From positions 51,920 through 115,919 of the forward strand of contig NZ_LGAK01000016.1 in assembly GCF_001292705.1 (NCBI RefSeq): 64,000 nucleotides of DNA. The letters are read 5' to 3'. The notes below the pieces were generated by a model. That model had not been told where the DNA came from. It worked only from the letters and a program-made list of their open reading frames with translations, and did no database searches. Position numbers and translations under genes: made by a program. The stretch comes from Marinagarivorans algicola. GTDB lineage: Bacteria > Pseudomonadota > Gammaproteobacteria > Pseudomonadales > Cellvibrionaceae. Position 1 is the stretch's first letter. Every line of letters begins with the position of its first letter. Positions 1-9,593 of the stretch are shown here, piece by piece.

Positions 1-2
1 AC

Positions 3-53
3 ATTCAGTATCTGGCCTTGGAGCAAGATGCGCATCTTAGCTTAAGTCAATGA
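3..53 (+). CDS. Possible C-terminal end of a gene entering from the left edge
   Basis: One forward frame is open from the window edge to a TGA at 51-53 and gives a protein-like tail ending in QDAHLSLSQ. It is only 16 codons, so neither coding status nor family can be established. It would converge on the acyl-CoA dehydrogenase gene. The other two forward frames also stop within the first 45 bases, so this is a weak call. Confidence 0.25.
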   Translation: MQYLALEQDAHLSLSQ

Positions 54-304
54 GTTAAATAAAAATTCGTTAAACTTGCACACCCAAGTGCACGAGCTAA
101 CCTCAGTGGCAACCTTTAAAAAAACCTCTCGCGGGTGTTAAAAGCGCGTAATTAAAGTAAAGCAGCGACAACCCAAGGGAGGCTAAGAGGAAGGAGATAC
201 ATCCAAAGGACTAAACAAGTAATTCAGTAGGTCAACGACAATACATACTCGAGGCAGTATGTATTGCCTAATATAAAACTAACGCTTAATACTAAAAGTG
301 AACA
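54..304. other. Convergent intergenic stretch
   Basis: There is no gene between the possible partial gene at the left edge and the stop of the acyl-CoA dehydrogenase. The only structure noted is the hairpin at 239-266. Confidence 0.4.
239..266. terminator. Hairpin downstream of the acyl-CoA dehydrogenase gene
   Basis: Two perfect 11-base arms (239-249 and 256-266) enclose a 6-base loop about 40 bases past the stop codon. No clear U-tract follows on either strand, so it may be a weak terminator or an mRNA 3-prime end stabiliser. Confidence 0.4.
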
Positions 305-2116
305 CTAAAACAGCTCAGCATTCATAGCCATTAGGTCAGGCGTTTGCGCTTGAATGCGCTTAACCAAAAAGTTTGCCTTGGGGAGTTCGCGATTAAAGTA
401 GTAAGTACACACATGGCGCTTAGCTTGCAGATAGTCGGCTCCAAACTCTTCATCACTACCGCTTATCGTGGTAGAAGCTTGAGCCATTTTCAGCCATAAA
501 TAAGCATAAGAGACCAACCCTAGCAAGTGCAAAAAGTCAGTTGCACTATCGCCGATCACCTCTGGATTTTTAGCCGCGCGAAGGCTTAACTCGTCGGCAA
601 CAGTAATCACTAACTCTGCTTGCTCAACTAATAGCTTACCCAAGGCTTTAAGCTCATCATTTAACTCGCCCTTGGCAAATAGAATAACTTCACCCATAAA
701 GGCCTTCAGCCAAGCACTTTTATTGCCAACCACTTTACGGCCTAATAAATCTAGCGCTTGAATACCATTAGTACCCTCATAAATTTGGGTAATGCGAATA
801 TCACGCACATACTGCTCTTGCCCCCATTCACGAATAAATCCGTGGCCGCCAAGCACTTGCTGCCCTTCGATTGCTGCGCTCAAGGCCATATCACTCATAA
901 AGGCTTTAGCCACGGGAGTTAACAAAGCAACGCGGCCTTCGGCTTCAGCTTTCGCGCTATCGTCTTTGCTGTATTTGGCCACATCCAGATACTTAGCCAC
1001 ATATAAATAGAAAGCACGGCCAGCTTCATTGAAGGCACGCATATGCAATAGCATACGCCGTACATCGGGGTGCACGATAATGGGATCGGCTTCGAGTTCG
1101 GGCTGCTTAACACCCGTCACGCTACGGCTTTGCACCCGATCTTTAGCATAATCACGCGCAGCCTGGTAGCTAGCCTCTGCTGCCGCAACCCCCTGAATAC
1201 CTACGGTTAAGCGCTCGTAGTTCATCATGGTAAACATTGCAGCCAAGCCTTTATTGGGCTCACCAACCAACCAACCCTTAGCGCCATCAAAATTCATCAC
1301 GCAGGTTGCCGATGCTTTGATACCCATTTTTTTCTCTAATGCGCCACAACTAAAACTGTTGCGCTCGCCTATACTGCCATCGCTATTGGGGATAAATTTA
1401 GGCACTAAAAATAACGATATCCCTCTAGAACCCGCGGGTGCATCAGGCAACTTGGCCAGTACCAAGTGAATAATATTCTCGGCCATATCGTGCTCACCCC
1501 AAGTAATAAAGATCTTGGTGCCGCTCACTTTATAGCTTTGAACCCCATCCGCATTAGCACTTCCTTCTTCGGGAACAGCCTTTGTGCGAATTAAGCCTAA
1601 GTCGGTTCCAGCGTGGGGCTCGGTTAAGTCCATAGCTCCAGCCCATTCACCACTATACATTTTAGGTAAATACAGCTGTTTTAGTGCTTCACTACCGTGC
1701 GCATTTAACGCCAAGCACGCGCCTGCGGTTAACATCGGCGCAAGGCCAAAAGCCATGTTGGCGCCTTGCAGCATTTCCTCAACACAGGCCACTAAACTTT
1801 TGGGCATGCCCATACCTTCGTAGGCTGGGTCACCGCCTAACGCACCCCAGCCACCCTCACAATAGGCACTGTAAGCTTCATTAAAGCCCTCAGGTACTAT
1901 CACTTTACCGTCAACCAGCTTACTGCCAACCTCGTCGCCTTCGCGATTGATCGGTGCAATCACCTGCTCGCACAGCTTAGCGGCTTCTTCGAGTATCGCC
2001 TTGGCGGTATCTGGATCGGCATCGGTTAGGCCTAACTGCGGCCATAACTCTTGCGCATGAATAATATGCTTCAATAAAAACTGAAGATCTAAAGTCGGTG
2101 CTTGGTAATCGGCCAT
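305..2116 (-). CDS. Acyl-CoA dehydrogenase, long-form (DmdC/AcdA-like)
   Basis: This FAD enzyme oxidises acyl-CoA thioesters to enoyl-CoA, probably passing electrons to ETF in the cytoplasm. At 603 residues it belongs to the long acyl-CoA dehydrogenases that carry an extra C-terminal domain, the group that includes methylmercaptopropionyl-CoA dehydrogenase-like proteins. The middle-domain motif TEPHAGTDLG is at about residues 165-174. The C-terminal signature GGHGFIREWG (423-432) is followed by YEGTNGIQ, with the likely catalytic Glu at 447. The start MADYQAP is typical of the family. The gene stands alone; a MITE copy ends 46 bp upstream of the start and probably lies in or next to its promoter. 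Substrate chain length cannot be read from the sequence, so a dmdC assignment would be speculative. Confidence 0.93.
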   Translation of the reverse strand: MADYQAPTLDLQFLLKHIIHAQELWPQLGLTDADPDTAKAILEEAAKLCEQVIAPINREGDEVGSKLVDGKVIVPEGFNEAYSAYCEGGWGALGGDPAYEGMGMPKSLVACVEEMLQGANMAFGLAPMLTAGACLALNAHGSEALKQLYLPKMYSGEWAGAMDLTEPHAGTDLGLIRTKAVPEEGSANADGVQSYKVSGTKIFITWGEHDMAENIIHLVLAKLPDAPAGSRGISLFLVPKFIPNSDGSIGERNSFSCGALEKKMGIKASATCVMNFDGAKGWLVGEPNKGLAAMFTMMNYERLTVGIQGVAAAEASYQAARDYAKDRVQSRSVTGVKQPELEADPIIVHPDVRRMLLHMRAFNEAGRAFYLYVAKYLDVAKYSKDDSAKAEAEGRVALLTPVAKAFMSDMALSAAIEGQQVLGGHGFIREWGQEQYVRDIRITQIYEGTNGIQALDLLGRKVVGNKSAWLKAFMGEVILFAKGELNDELKALGKLLVEQAELVITVADELSLRAAKNPEVIGDSATDFLHLLGLVSYAYLWLKMAQASTTISGSDEEFGADYLQAKRHVCTYYFNRELPKANFLVKRIQAQTPDLMAMNAELF

Positions 2117-2153
2117 AATGCCCTCGCATGAGTGAGTCTATTTATTAACACTA

Positions 2154-2404
2154 ATAACATCGTAACTATTCAGAGGTACCGAAATTGAGCACTCATGAAT
2201 CATTCACTGGGCCGTTCAAACCATCGGCGACTTTGTGCTCCTCGACTGTGTGCTCCTGCAAAATCTAATCTTGCCTATCCCAGTGCAGGTGCAAAGCCTA
2301 ACGCTTGTCTTCCCTGAAAAGCCCAGCATAGATACCCAGAACATAGCCCATCAGCACCCGATAAGGTGAGATTTGTCAGTTTGGCCGAATAGTTACATAA
2401 CATC
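2154..2404 (-). repeat. MITE-like element copy E, long form, with 8-bp target duplication
   Basis: The element body is 2162-2396 (235 bp). The left end reads GTAACTATTCAG and the right end CCGAATAGTTAC, an inverted repeat with one mismatch. The flanking octamers ATAACATC at 2154-2161 and 2397-2404 are identical, as expected for a target-site duplication. In reverse complement it matches the other copies at both ends, including the internal stretches around GCCGATGG and CAATTTCGGTACC. It carries no ORF of its own. It lies 46 bp upstream of the acyl-CoA dehydrogenase start. Confidence 0.85.
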
Positions 2405-2836
2405 TATCAATCAAGTGTACGTCACTGCAAGCCAATAGGTACAATGGCAAGCCAAAACCCGGTAGGCTACATAAAACAATGGCGCACTAAACCACAAAGG
2501 CTAAGCGATATTTACACAAGCTATAATTTGACTGATTACGCTAACAGCACTCAAACCATCAACTCACCGCTCAAGCCAACATTGAACACTCAAATTTTAC
2601 ACCCACCACGCGAGTGCAGCCTTTTGAGATGGCAATCTCTTGAAAATACCACTCCTAGAAAGGCATCACCACCCCCTAAAACCGTTCAAAAAACAACCGA
2701 ATGGATATTAATTATGCAAGCAATCGACCGCGTAAATAATCAACCGTGTAAATAATCAGTCGTGCAGCAGCGAACCTTGCATGTGCTGAGCTCATCTACA
2801 ACACAGAGATATAGACATTATTAGCCAGCAGCTAGG
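2405..2836. other. Intergenic region without a supported gene
   Basis: It holds a 103-codon plus-strand open frame (2444-2755) that I do not accept as a gene: low complexity, no family signature and no clear ribosome binding site. A tandem 16-bp duplication lies at 2727-2758 (two units differing at one base). Nothing else was recognised. Confidence 0.5.
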
Positions 2837-3319
2837 CTAGTCAAAGCTCACACCGCCAGTCTTGGTATTATAAAATACTGTAACCGCTGGCAACTTATTA
2901 TGATGATACGAGAACTGGCAACGCACAGAACCTGTTTTAGACTCTGGTGCCGCACGCCAATAGTGCCGGGCACCTGCTATGCTCGGCGGCTGTACTATTA
3001 AATGCTGCCATAACGCTTGACAGTCTTGCAAACTGGCGGCCGAGTTAGTATCTAGCCCCATCACAACCCCAGTTTTACTAAAGCGTAGAGGGCTATAATC
3101 GGCTCCTCCTACGGCCCATTTAGCCTGCTGCAGTTTAACCGCACTACTCAGTGCTGCAGCACTTAGGTTGGCCTGCGTACGCGCCGCCAGCTCTTGTGCT
3201 CCTTGCTGCTGAGTCATAATGACAGCAGCCGCAGAGCCGGCCAAGGTGACGCTAGCAATCACTTCCACCATAGCCATGCCCGCCTGACGCCGTGTAAAAA
3301 GAGATCCAAAAGTACGCAT
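2837..3319 (-). CDS. Prepilin-like protein (minor pilin or pseudopilin)
   Basis: The N-terminus has a type III (prepilin) signal: a short basic leader ending RRQAG, then MAMVE with Glu at mature position 5, then a hydrophobic helix rich in Ala and Val. This predicts processing by prepilin peptidase and incorporation into a type IV pilus or type II secretion pseudopilus. The protein has about 160 residues; the C-terminal half has two cysteines and no recognised domain. I start at the ATG at 3317-3319, which gives a normal 14-residue leader; a TTG at 3356-3358 would add 13 residues without a benefit. It stands alone, not in a pilin operon. A MITE copy ends about 93 bp upstream. The exact pilus role is unknown. 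Confidence 0.7.
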   Translation of the reverse strand: MRTFGSLFTRRQAGMAMVEVIASVTLAGSAAAVIMTQQQGAQELAARTQANLSAAALSSAVKLQQAKWAVGGADYSPLRFSKTGVVMGLDTNSAASLQDCQALWQHLIVQPPSIAGARHYWRAAPESKTGSVRCQFSYHHNKLPAVTVFYNTKTGGVSFD

Positions 3320-3403
3320 AATCAAAACCAAGCCATAAAAGCAGAACCATTGAGGCAATAGTTAAAAAGGGTTAAAAGTGATGGAGGTGAGCCCTTAATA
3401 AAA

Positions 3404-3579
3404 GAAGTATTGTAACTATTCAGCCAAGCTGAAAAACTTACCTGATAGGATGCTGATGGATTATTTTCTGGGCATGTCAATGCCCAGAGCGCTTCTGTAG
3501 CGTCCATGGATGGCCTGAGCAGTCCAGACAATACTTCTTCAGTGCCCAATTCGGTACCTCTGAATAGCTACGAAGTCTT
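3404..3579 (+). repeat. MITE-like element copy A, short form, with near-perfect target duplication
   Basis: The body is 3412-3571 (160 bp), beginning GTAACTATTCAG and ending CTGAATAGCTAC (one mismatch between arms). The flanking octamers GAAGTATT (3404-3411) and GAAGTCTT (3572-3579) differ at one base and look like an aged 8-bp duplication. The internal segment GAGCGCTTCTGTAGCG can form a small hairpin. It closely matches copy B over its length. It lies upstream of the prepilin-like gene, which is transcribed away from it. Confidence 0.85.
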
Positions 3580-4044
3580 TATGATAAGCAGACACTATTC
3601 AATAGAGCTGTCACTTAAAAAGAGCTGCCATACCCACATCGTATCGAGTTTCAATAATATCGATACTTCGGAGGGGATTCTGTGCGTCAATTATCAGCTC
3701 TTTAAAAGGTTATAAGTACCCGCTCTATTTATTGCGACAACATCTTGGCGCCCCTCACTTACAGCAAATATCTCAATACACGATAATCGCACACAAAATA
3801 TGGATTTTAGCCTTCCACAATGCATTAACGGCTATCGTATATTGAAATATATTACTCACTTCTGAGCACTTAAATACTCCCTAAAACAGCGTTAAATTAA
3901 GTCATTGAGTGAGTCACTCGCCACTCTTGACGGGTGCCCTATAAGATGATGTAAAGCTTACGCCTAAATAACTGGCAACGTAGAAAACAAAAAACCAATC
4001 TCAAGATGTACTTGAGATTGGTTACGACCTCATTAAATAATAGG
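3580..4044. other. Intergenic region with one terminator
   Basis: No gene is supported. Short open frames on both strands lack ribosome binding sites and family signatures. The only clear element is the hairpin terminator at 3988-4023. Confidence 0.5.
3988..4023 (-). terminator. Rho-independent terminator of the first cytochrome/DUF1552 pair
   Basis: Arms 3993-4005 and 4011-4023 are perfect 13-base complements around a 5-base loop. A run of A on the plus strand at 3985-3994 becomes the U-tract for minus-strand transcription. It lies about 20 bases after the DUF1552 stop. Confidence 0.8.
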
Positions 4045-5439
4045 CTAAACGCGAATACCAAGCTCATGAATACGGCCTTCACCGCGCCAATCGATTTTAC
4101 CAAACCCACTATCTGGTAATCCAAAACAATTAGCAATAGAGGTGAGTAGCTCTGTATGACGGCGATTATCTTTAGGGTTAATACTAATCAACCTATTGGT
4201 ATTAAACATACCGCCAGCATTACCAATCAGCACATCCGTGCAATTATTTAAGGTATGATTTTTCCCATCTTGATGTGATTGCATCCAATAAATCAGTGAG
4301 CTATCCATTAAATTACCACCTTGGCCGTCTGGAGTACTGACCAATTGATCAACAAGATAGTTAATATTCTGAGCGCAGCGTACGCCCGCATTTAAAACCT
4401 CATCATACTCCGCCGTTGCAACACTTCGGTTATTGACATCTACTTTATGACTTGCGCTACCATGGCGATGAAAGTGTCCCTGATCAAGAGTCACAACACG
4501 CGAAACATCACAACTGAAAGCTTGCGCTCCTATATCCATATAAGCTTTGATAATATCTTGGTTGCGATCGAGATCAGCAACGCCATAGCGATACTCTTCC
4601 GTAAGAAATTTACTACTCGCATCGCTCTCGGGTAATAAGCTATGCTTGCTTTTACTAGGCTTAGAGACTGCACAATGGCTACCCCCCTGATCGACTTGTT
4701 GCTGTAAATCTAAGGTCTTAATCAGGCTATTCAGACTCTCTAGGTGAGCTTCTAACCTTAATTTATCATCTTGCCCTAAACGTGCAAAAAGCTCTTTATA
4801 ACGCTCATGAGTATGCTTTAATACTTGCTCACGCTTTTTTTGCAACTGATCTTCACGTGTCATCATCGAGCCATTAGGCTTGCCTATATTCGATAAGATT
4901 TGATCAAAGGCCGTGTAAGGATTTTTAATCGGAAAGTTGGGTTGGCTATGCCCAAAATGACTGAGCGGATTGTATTGATTTTTACCTTGTATTGATAAAG
5001 AAATACTTTTTCGCACTGTATTCGCGCCAATCACATTGGCAATATGCTGATCAATGCTAATACCAGCAGCAAATTTCGTCGTTTTACGATCTCCGACATA
5101 AGGCTGCCCGGTCAATGCAGCCAGTTCAACAGCTTCATGTGTACCGCCATTAGCTGCATGCGTAAGGCCTCGAATAATCGTCATTCGCTCGCGGTGTTTT
5201 TCAAGGGGTTTTAATATTTTCTTAAAAACGGCTGTACCGTTGCTATTAATATCGCACCATTCGTTAGGGATAGTGCCCAAACCATTAAAAACAATAAATA
5301 AACGCTTAGGCACACCCTGCGATGTTAACCCTGCATCAGCCGCAAGTGCTTGCTGACCTGCAAAATACTCCAACCAAGGCAAACCCAATGAAAGGCCGCT
5401 CGCTTTAATAAAATCACGTCGATCTAAAAGCTTTTTCAT
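4045..5439 (-). CDS. DUF1552 protein with Tat-type signal
   Basis: This is a DUF1552 family protein of unknown biochemical function, about 464 residues from the chosen start. The N-terminus MKKLLDRRDFIKASG is a twin-arginine export signal, so the protein should fold in the cytoplasm and act in the periplasm or outside. Family features seen include PKRLFIVFNGLGTIPNEW near the start, SIDQHIA in the middle and HTELLTSIANCFGLPDSGFG near the end. I chose the ATG at 5437-5439, 1 base past the upstream stop, with a GAGG ribosome binding site inside the end of the upstream gene; a longer frame to 5490 would precede the Tat signal and overlap that gene. Translational coupling with the cytochrome lipoprotein is likely. 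In planctomycetes this family also sits beside DUF1592-type cytochromes. Confidence 0.88.
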   Translation of the reverse strand: MKKLLDRRDFIKASGLSLGLPWLEYFAGQQALAADAGLTSQGVPKRLFIVFNGLGTIPNEWCDINSNGTAVFKKILKPLEKHRERMTIIRGLTHAANGGTHEAVELAALTGQPYVGDRKTTKFAAGISIDQHIANVIGANTVRKSISLSIQGKNQYNPLSHFGHSQPNFPIKNPYTAFDQILSNIGKPNGSMMTREDQLQKKREQVLKHTHERYKELFARLGQDDKLRLEAHLESLNSLIKTLDLQQQVDQGGSHCAVSKPSKSKHSLLPESDASSKFLTEEYRYGVADLDRNQDIIKAYMDIGAQAFSCDVSRVVTLDQGHFHRHGSASHKVDVNNRSVATAEYDEVLNAGVRCAQNINYLVDQLVSTPDGQGGNLMDSSLIYWMQSHQDGKNHTLNNCTDVLIGNAGGMFNTNRLISINPKDNRRHTELLTSIANCFGLPDSGFGKIDWRGEGRIHELGIRV

Positions 5440-5440
5440 A

Positions 5441-7942
5441 TTATTTAACCTCGGTTCGATATAAAAATGCATCTGTTTGTGTAAGCGCAATGAGCAGCTC
5501 TTTCACACTTTTATTTTTACCTATAAAAGTATTGTAAGCACTCTGCATACTACATTCATCAGCACCACCGGTATTTGCATGCATTTCATGCCCATAACTA
5601 TATTGAGCCCATAGTTGAACGGCACATTGAGCCGCTTGCTCACTTTCAACGAGTGCATTGACAAGCCCTGCAGGCCCTGCATACATACCGCTAATATCGG
5701 TACCCGGTAAATCAACGCTCGCATCAACGGGTAAATTTTTATCCTTCTCACGCCAACGGCCAGTAGGATCAAAGTTTTCAAAAGCAAACCCTGCTGGGTT
5801 TAGTGTGCGATGGCAACCTTCACAGTCTTTCCCTTTTGTTGCTTGTATCCAACGCTCGCGCGTAGTGCTATTAGGATCTGGAATGGGCGGTTTTATCTCA
5901 ACACCCGAATCATCAGCAGGAACTTCGATACTGACACACATAAAACTTTGTAAAATAAAGGCGCCACGTAAAACGGGGGCAGTTTCACTCTCATGCGCTC
6001 GGCTCGCGACTACAGCCCCCAAGCTAAATAAACCAAAGTGTCGACCTTGCTCAGACACTTGTACAAAATCATCACTCCCTGGCGGCGTAAAGCCATAGAC
6101 CTCTGCTAAAGCGTTATTGACAAAGGTGTAATCGGCAGACAAAAATTCGTCCCAGCTAGCCTCTTTTTGCCATAATATATGGTCAACAAATGCATCAAGT
6201 TCTTTTAAATATAATTGTGGCGCTTGTGCAGTCATATGTGGATAAATAGCAGGGTCAGCTGGTGCGGCCAATATTTTAGTCTGCTGAATTAAATTGCGAA
6301 AAAATAATCGCAGTACTTTTTTAGCTTTATTATCACTTAATAGCCTTTGCGCTTGCTCGGCTATCACTTTTTTATCACGTAATTTATCTTCCGCAGCCAA
6401 TTTCAATAATTTATCGTCAGGTGTTGTCGCCCAAAACATATACGATAAGCGAGTAGCAATTTCCCAACTTGTCAATGGAGTCACGCCACTACTCAGTGAT
6501 CCGGTACCAAATTCTGCACGATATAAAAAAGAAGGTGACTGTAACATTGCCTCTACAACTAATTGAATACCTGCTGCAAAATCAATACTTTTACCTTCGG
6601 TATATAAAGCACGTAATTGCTTATTTTCTTGCGTACTTAATGGCCGTCGGTAAATTTTTTGGCCAGCATTTTTAATAAAATCAAAAGCACATTGATCATT
6701 TAGAGCCGCACAACTTAATAAGCGATTACTGGTGCTTGGGCTTGGGCTTGCTCCGGCATCGCAGCGATCAGTACCACATTGGCAATAACTTTGATTTGAT
6801 AAGCTATCAACACAATCTGTTGCACTTGCACCATAAGTTGTTCGACACTGACTTGTGGTATTGCACTGATCACCAGAGGAAACGATAGGGGTGGCACTCA
6901 ATGTACTAACAAAAGCTGCTGCTACGACCTCTGATGCATCAATAAAAGAATCGACAAGGCTAGAGTTAACACCTAAGACACCAGCATCATTATCAAAGCC
7001 AGAGTTTTGCTCAGCAGGAATACGATTCATTAATGATTTATCAACACCAAACAAGTCAACGATGGTATTGGTATATTCACGTTTATTAAGCCGACGAAGA
7101 GGAAATATACCGGGGCTGGGCGCTTCTGCTGCGCAGTTGGTGGCCTGAATCGATGCGGTAAAAGCGCTTTGAACATAGGTAGCAACATTAATCGCGCAAT
7201 CATCGATACAAGCACCGGGGGTTGGCATACTAATTTCAATAATATCCACTAAATCACCAAAATCACCGCACACTTTACACTCGCCCTGTATCAGTGAGGG
7301 GCCAATATTAGTACCGCCGCCATGACTGCCATGGCATGTTGAGCATTGTGCTGTATAAACATCGAGGCCTGCAATTTGATCTCCCCTATCAGGGTCTGGC
7401 GCATTGGTTGGCACGGGACAACCATTATTACGAGCAGGCCCAGGTTTGAGTGGACACAAGTCGCTGGGGTTATCAACGCCGTCTTCATCATCATCACCTG
7501 GCCCTAAGTTTGGCACGCTTGTTTGCTGCAGGTTAATAATATAAGCCGCAATATCGCTCGCGCAGCTCTTATCACAGTTATTGACCGCTCCCCAAGGCAT
7601 CGCCGTGTGAATGTAATCAGATAAGCTCGACTGCGAGGCGCAGTCGCTAAGATACTCACAAGAAAATTGACCATAGCGATCAATAATATCTATATCATTC
7701 TGTGCCCCAAAATCCGGTTTAGTCGCAATACTATTGCCGTCATCATGACAACTGCTGCATTGATTTTTATAAAGGGCAGCCCCCTTTGTTACATCAACGG
7801 GCAGACTCATGGGCGCTGATGAAGTTTGCGAAAAATCAGATGACTGAGAAGCAGACGTATTTGACTCAGAGGTGCAAGCTCCCAAAAGAAAGCCCGCCAA
7901 AAAAAAGATAGCGACCCGACCTATCATTAAATAAAAATGCAC
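5441..7942 (-). CDS. Cytochrome c-type lipoprotein, DUF1587/1595/1592/1588/1585
   Basis: A large exported lipoprotein (833 residues) with three c-type heme motifs: CSSCH (62-66), CSTCH (200-204) and CEGCH (707-711). The signal ends in the lipobox LLGAC with Cys23. Between the two N-terminal cytochrome domains is a Ca-binding-type Asp-rich stretch (about 149-163). Then come a DUF1587-like segment (RRLNKREYTNTIVDLFG), a cysteine-rich insertion, DUF1595 (RRPLSTQEN), DUF1592 (TSWEIATRLSYMFWATTPDD), DUF1588 (RAHESETAPVLRG) and DUF1585 at the C-terminus. The start is GTG at 7940-7942, supported by GGGG 8 bases upstream; an internal ATG five codons on has no such site. It is first in a coupled pair with DUF1552. 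An electron-transfer or oxidase role is inferred from the heme motifs; the substrate is unknown. Confidence 0.88.
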   Translation of the reverse strand: MHFYLMIGRVAIFFLAGFLLGACTSESNTSASQSSDFSQTSSAPMSLPVDVTKGAALYKNQCSSCHDDGNSIATKPDFGAQNDIDIIDRYGQFSCEYLSDCASQSSLSDYIHTAMPWGAVNNCDKSCASDIAAYIINLQQTSVPNLGPGDDDEDGVDNPSDLCPLKPGPARNNGCPVPTNAPDPDRGDQIAGLDVYTAQCSTCHGSHGGGTNIGPSLIQGECKVCGDFGDLVDIIEISMPTPGACIDDCAINVATYVQSAFTASIQATNCAAEAPSPGIFPLRRLNKREYTNTIVDLFGVDKSLMNRIPAEQNSGFDNDAGVLGVNSSLVDSFIDASEVVAAAFVSTLSATPIVSSGDQCNTTSQCRTTYGASATDCVDSLSNQSYCQCGTDRCDAGASPSPSTSNRLLSCAALNDQCAFDFIKNAGQKIYRRPLSTQENKQLRALYTEGKSIDFAAGIQLVVEAMLQSPSFLYRAEFGTGSLSSGVTPLTSWEIATRLSYMFWATTPDDKLLKLAAEDKLRDKKVIAEQAQRLLSDNKAKKVLRLFFRNLIQQTKILAAPADPAIYPHMTAQAPQLYLKELDAFVDHILWQKEASWDEFLSADYTFVNNALAEVYGFTPPGSDDFVQVSEQGRHFGLFSLGAVVASRAHESETAPVLRGAFILQSFMCVSIEVPADDSGVEIKPPIPDPNSTTRERWIQATKGKDCEGCHRTLNPAGFAFENFDPTGRWREKDKNLPVDASVDLPGTDISGMYAGPAGLVNALVESEQAAQCAVQLWAQYSYGHEMHANTGGADECSMQSAYNTFIGKNKSVKELLIALTQTDAFLYRTEVK

Positions 7943-8088
7943 ATTACTTACCCCGCTTTATGTATGGCGCCAACACGCCATACAACCCAAAAAAACATAA
8001 AATTTTATCGTTAAAAAAATTATGAACCCATAGAGCTTACAAAAAAATTAAAAATTAAAAATATCTTAATATTTATAATTTATTCAAA

Positions 8089-8123
8089 AAAAATTCTCAT
8101 CAGTAAAACTGATGAGAATTTTT
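8089..8123. terminator. Strong hairpin terminator after the DUF1501 gene
   Basis: Perfect 16-base arms (8089-8104 and 8108-8123) enclose a 3-base loop, with A-rich flank on the left and T-rich end on the right, so it could work in both directions. It separates the DUF1501 gene from the next cytochrome/DUF1552 pair downstream. Confidence 0.85.
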
Positions 8124-8172
8124 AAAAATGCAAAAATAAAAACAATGTCCTAACATATAAGACTGCTAGCCA

Positions 8173-9579
8173 TTAAACCAATGCTGCCGTAATTACTTTA
8201 CCTGAAGGCACGCGTATATTGGTTTTTTCTTCATCAACACCAGCGGCAGCAATCACAGTCTTACCATAGGCTGCCAAGGTGCTTTCTGCATCAATATCAG
8301 GATTATTTTTAGAGCCATTTCTAGAATGAATACCAGTAGCTTCGGGTTGATTTTTTTTATTGACTTCAAGACCGCCTATCATGCCGCTTTTGATACCGCT
8401 ACCGTGCATAAAGCTCAAGGTTAAATTACTAAAATGGTCACGCCCCCCCTCTTTATTACGCGTCGGCGTGCGGCCAAAGCAATCGAGCGTTACCCAGTTG
8501 ATATCATCGGTTAAACCCGCCGCATTGAGCATTTTCCAGTACTGCACCATGCTATCGATGCCCTTTAATGTACGACTAGCTTCGTCGGCTAACATCTTAT
8601 CGCTGTGATTATCGCCGGCAAAGTCGTGCGATACACACACCACAGGCGTTAAACGCAGCTTGATAAAGGCAATGGCTGTACGCAGCTGGTTAACGGTATC
8701 ATCACCATCAATAGCATCTAATGCTGTACCTAGCTTGTCGCCAATCGTTTGTGCTTGTGTGCGTGTGAGTGCATGATTATCTAAAAAAGCGCGCTGCTTT
8801 TGCGTGCCATGTTGCTTTACGTTGGCATATACTTGGTCAATCATTTGACTGTATAGATTGTCGTAATCAGCAGGATCTAGGTGACTACCGGCAGTGGCGG
8901 CAAACAAACTTTTTACCTGTGAAGGTTTATAGATAGTCAGCGGGTTACCCTTAGAGAACCCCGCCATGCCATTTTTAGATAATACCAAAGGCGTTTTTAA
9001 CGAAGTGCCCAGAGCTTCGGCGGTATCCCAGGCAATGGCTGAGCCAAGCTCTTCGCCGCGATTAGGGTTAAGGTCATCGCGTAGCGCACCTTTTAAACCC
9101 TTTACCGATGGCATTTCGGGGTGGGCATTCGCACCCGTACGATACCAAACGCCACATAGATTATTTAAAAATGCTTGTGGTAGCTCCTGCCAAGGACGTG
9201 CGGCTAATACTTTCTTGCCACCAATAGTCAGCTCAACCGGCTCTTCTAAGTCTTTGCCTGAGTAACTAGTACCATTAACTGTACCGCGTGCACTGGTGCC
9301 CAGCTCCGATGATTTAGGATGATCAATAAGGCTTGCCGCTTGATTACCCGCACTGGCAAAGCTCATGGGACCGCTGCAATTAATCGGCTCACCCTGTAGT
9401 GATTGCGACAAAATAGTAAATTTGGCATTGGTGGCAGCACTGACTGTACCGGCAGCCAAAAAACTCGCCGGCACCCCAATAACACTGGCGCAGGTTGATA
9501 GGCTTAAAGCCCCTAAACTACTGTGCTTGAGAAAGTCACGGCGGGCACTTAAAAACGGCTTATTTTGTGATTTTTTCAT
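8173..9579 (-). CDS. DUF1501 family protein with Tat-type signal
   Basis: An exported protein of 468 residues with a twin-arginine signal (SARRDFLKHSSLGALSL, about residues 11-27) and a following Ala-rich cleavage region near residue 48. The segment DCFGRTPTRNKEGGRDHF, about residues 365-382, matches the conserved DUF1501 motif (FGRTP then GRDH). That family has an alkaline-phosphatase/sulfatase-like fold by published fold assignments, but no activity is established. It begins 14 bp after the upstream cytochrome lipoprotein, with a GGAG ribosome binding site in the gap, so the two form an operon. It plays the same partner role here as DUF1552 does in the other two pairs. Function is unknown. 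Confidence 0.82.
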   Translation of the reverse strand: MKKSQNKPFLSARRDFLKHSSLGALSLSTCASVIGVPASFLAAGTVSAATNAKFTILSQSLQGEPINCSGPMSFASAGNQAASLIDHPKSSELGTSARGTVNGTSYSGKDLEEPVELTIGGKKVLAARPWQELPQAFLNNLCGVWYRTGANAHPEMPSVKGLKGALRDDLNPNRGEELGSAIAWDTAEALGTSLKTPLVLSKNGMAGFSKGNPLTIYKPSQVKSLFAATAGSHLDPADYDNLYSQMIDQVYANVKQHGTQKQRAFLDNHALTRTQAQTIGDKLGTALDAIDGDDTVNQLRTAIAFIKLRLTPVVCVSHDFAGDNHSDKMLADEASRTLKGIDSMVQYWKMLNAAGLTDDINWVTLDCFGRTPTRNKEGGRDHFSNLTLSFMHGSGIKSGMIGGLEVNKKNQPEATGIHSRNGSKNNPDIDAESTLAAYGKTVIAAAGVDEEKTNIRVPSGKVITAALV

Positions 9580-9593
9580 AGTTTATTCTCCGC

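Noticed and set aside
2444..2755. A 103-codon plus-strand open frame
   Set aside because: No ribosome binding site, low-complexity composition, no family signature, and it lies in the flank of a MITE copy.
3506..3715. A 69-codon plus-strand frame
   Set aside because: It starts inside MITE copy A and has no independent support.
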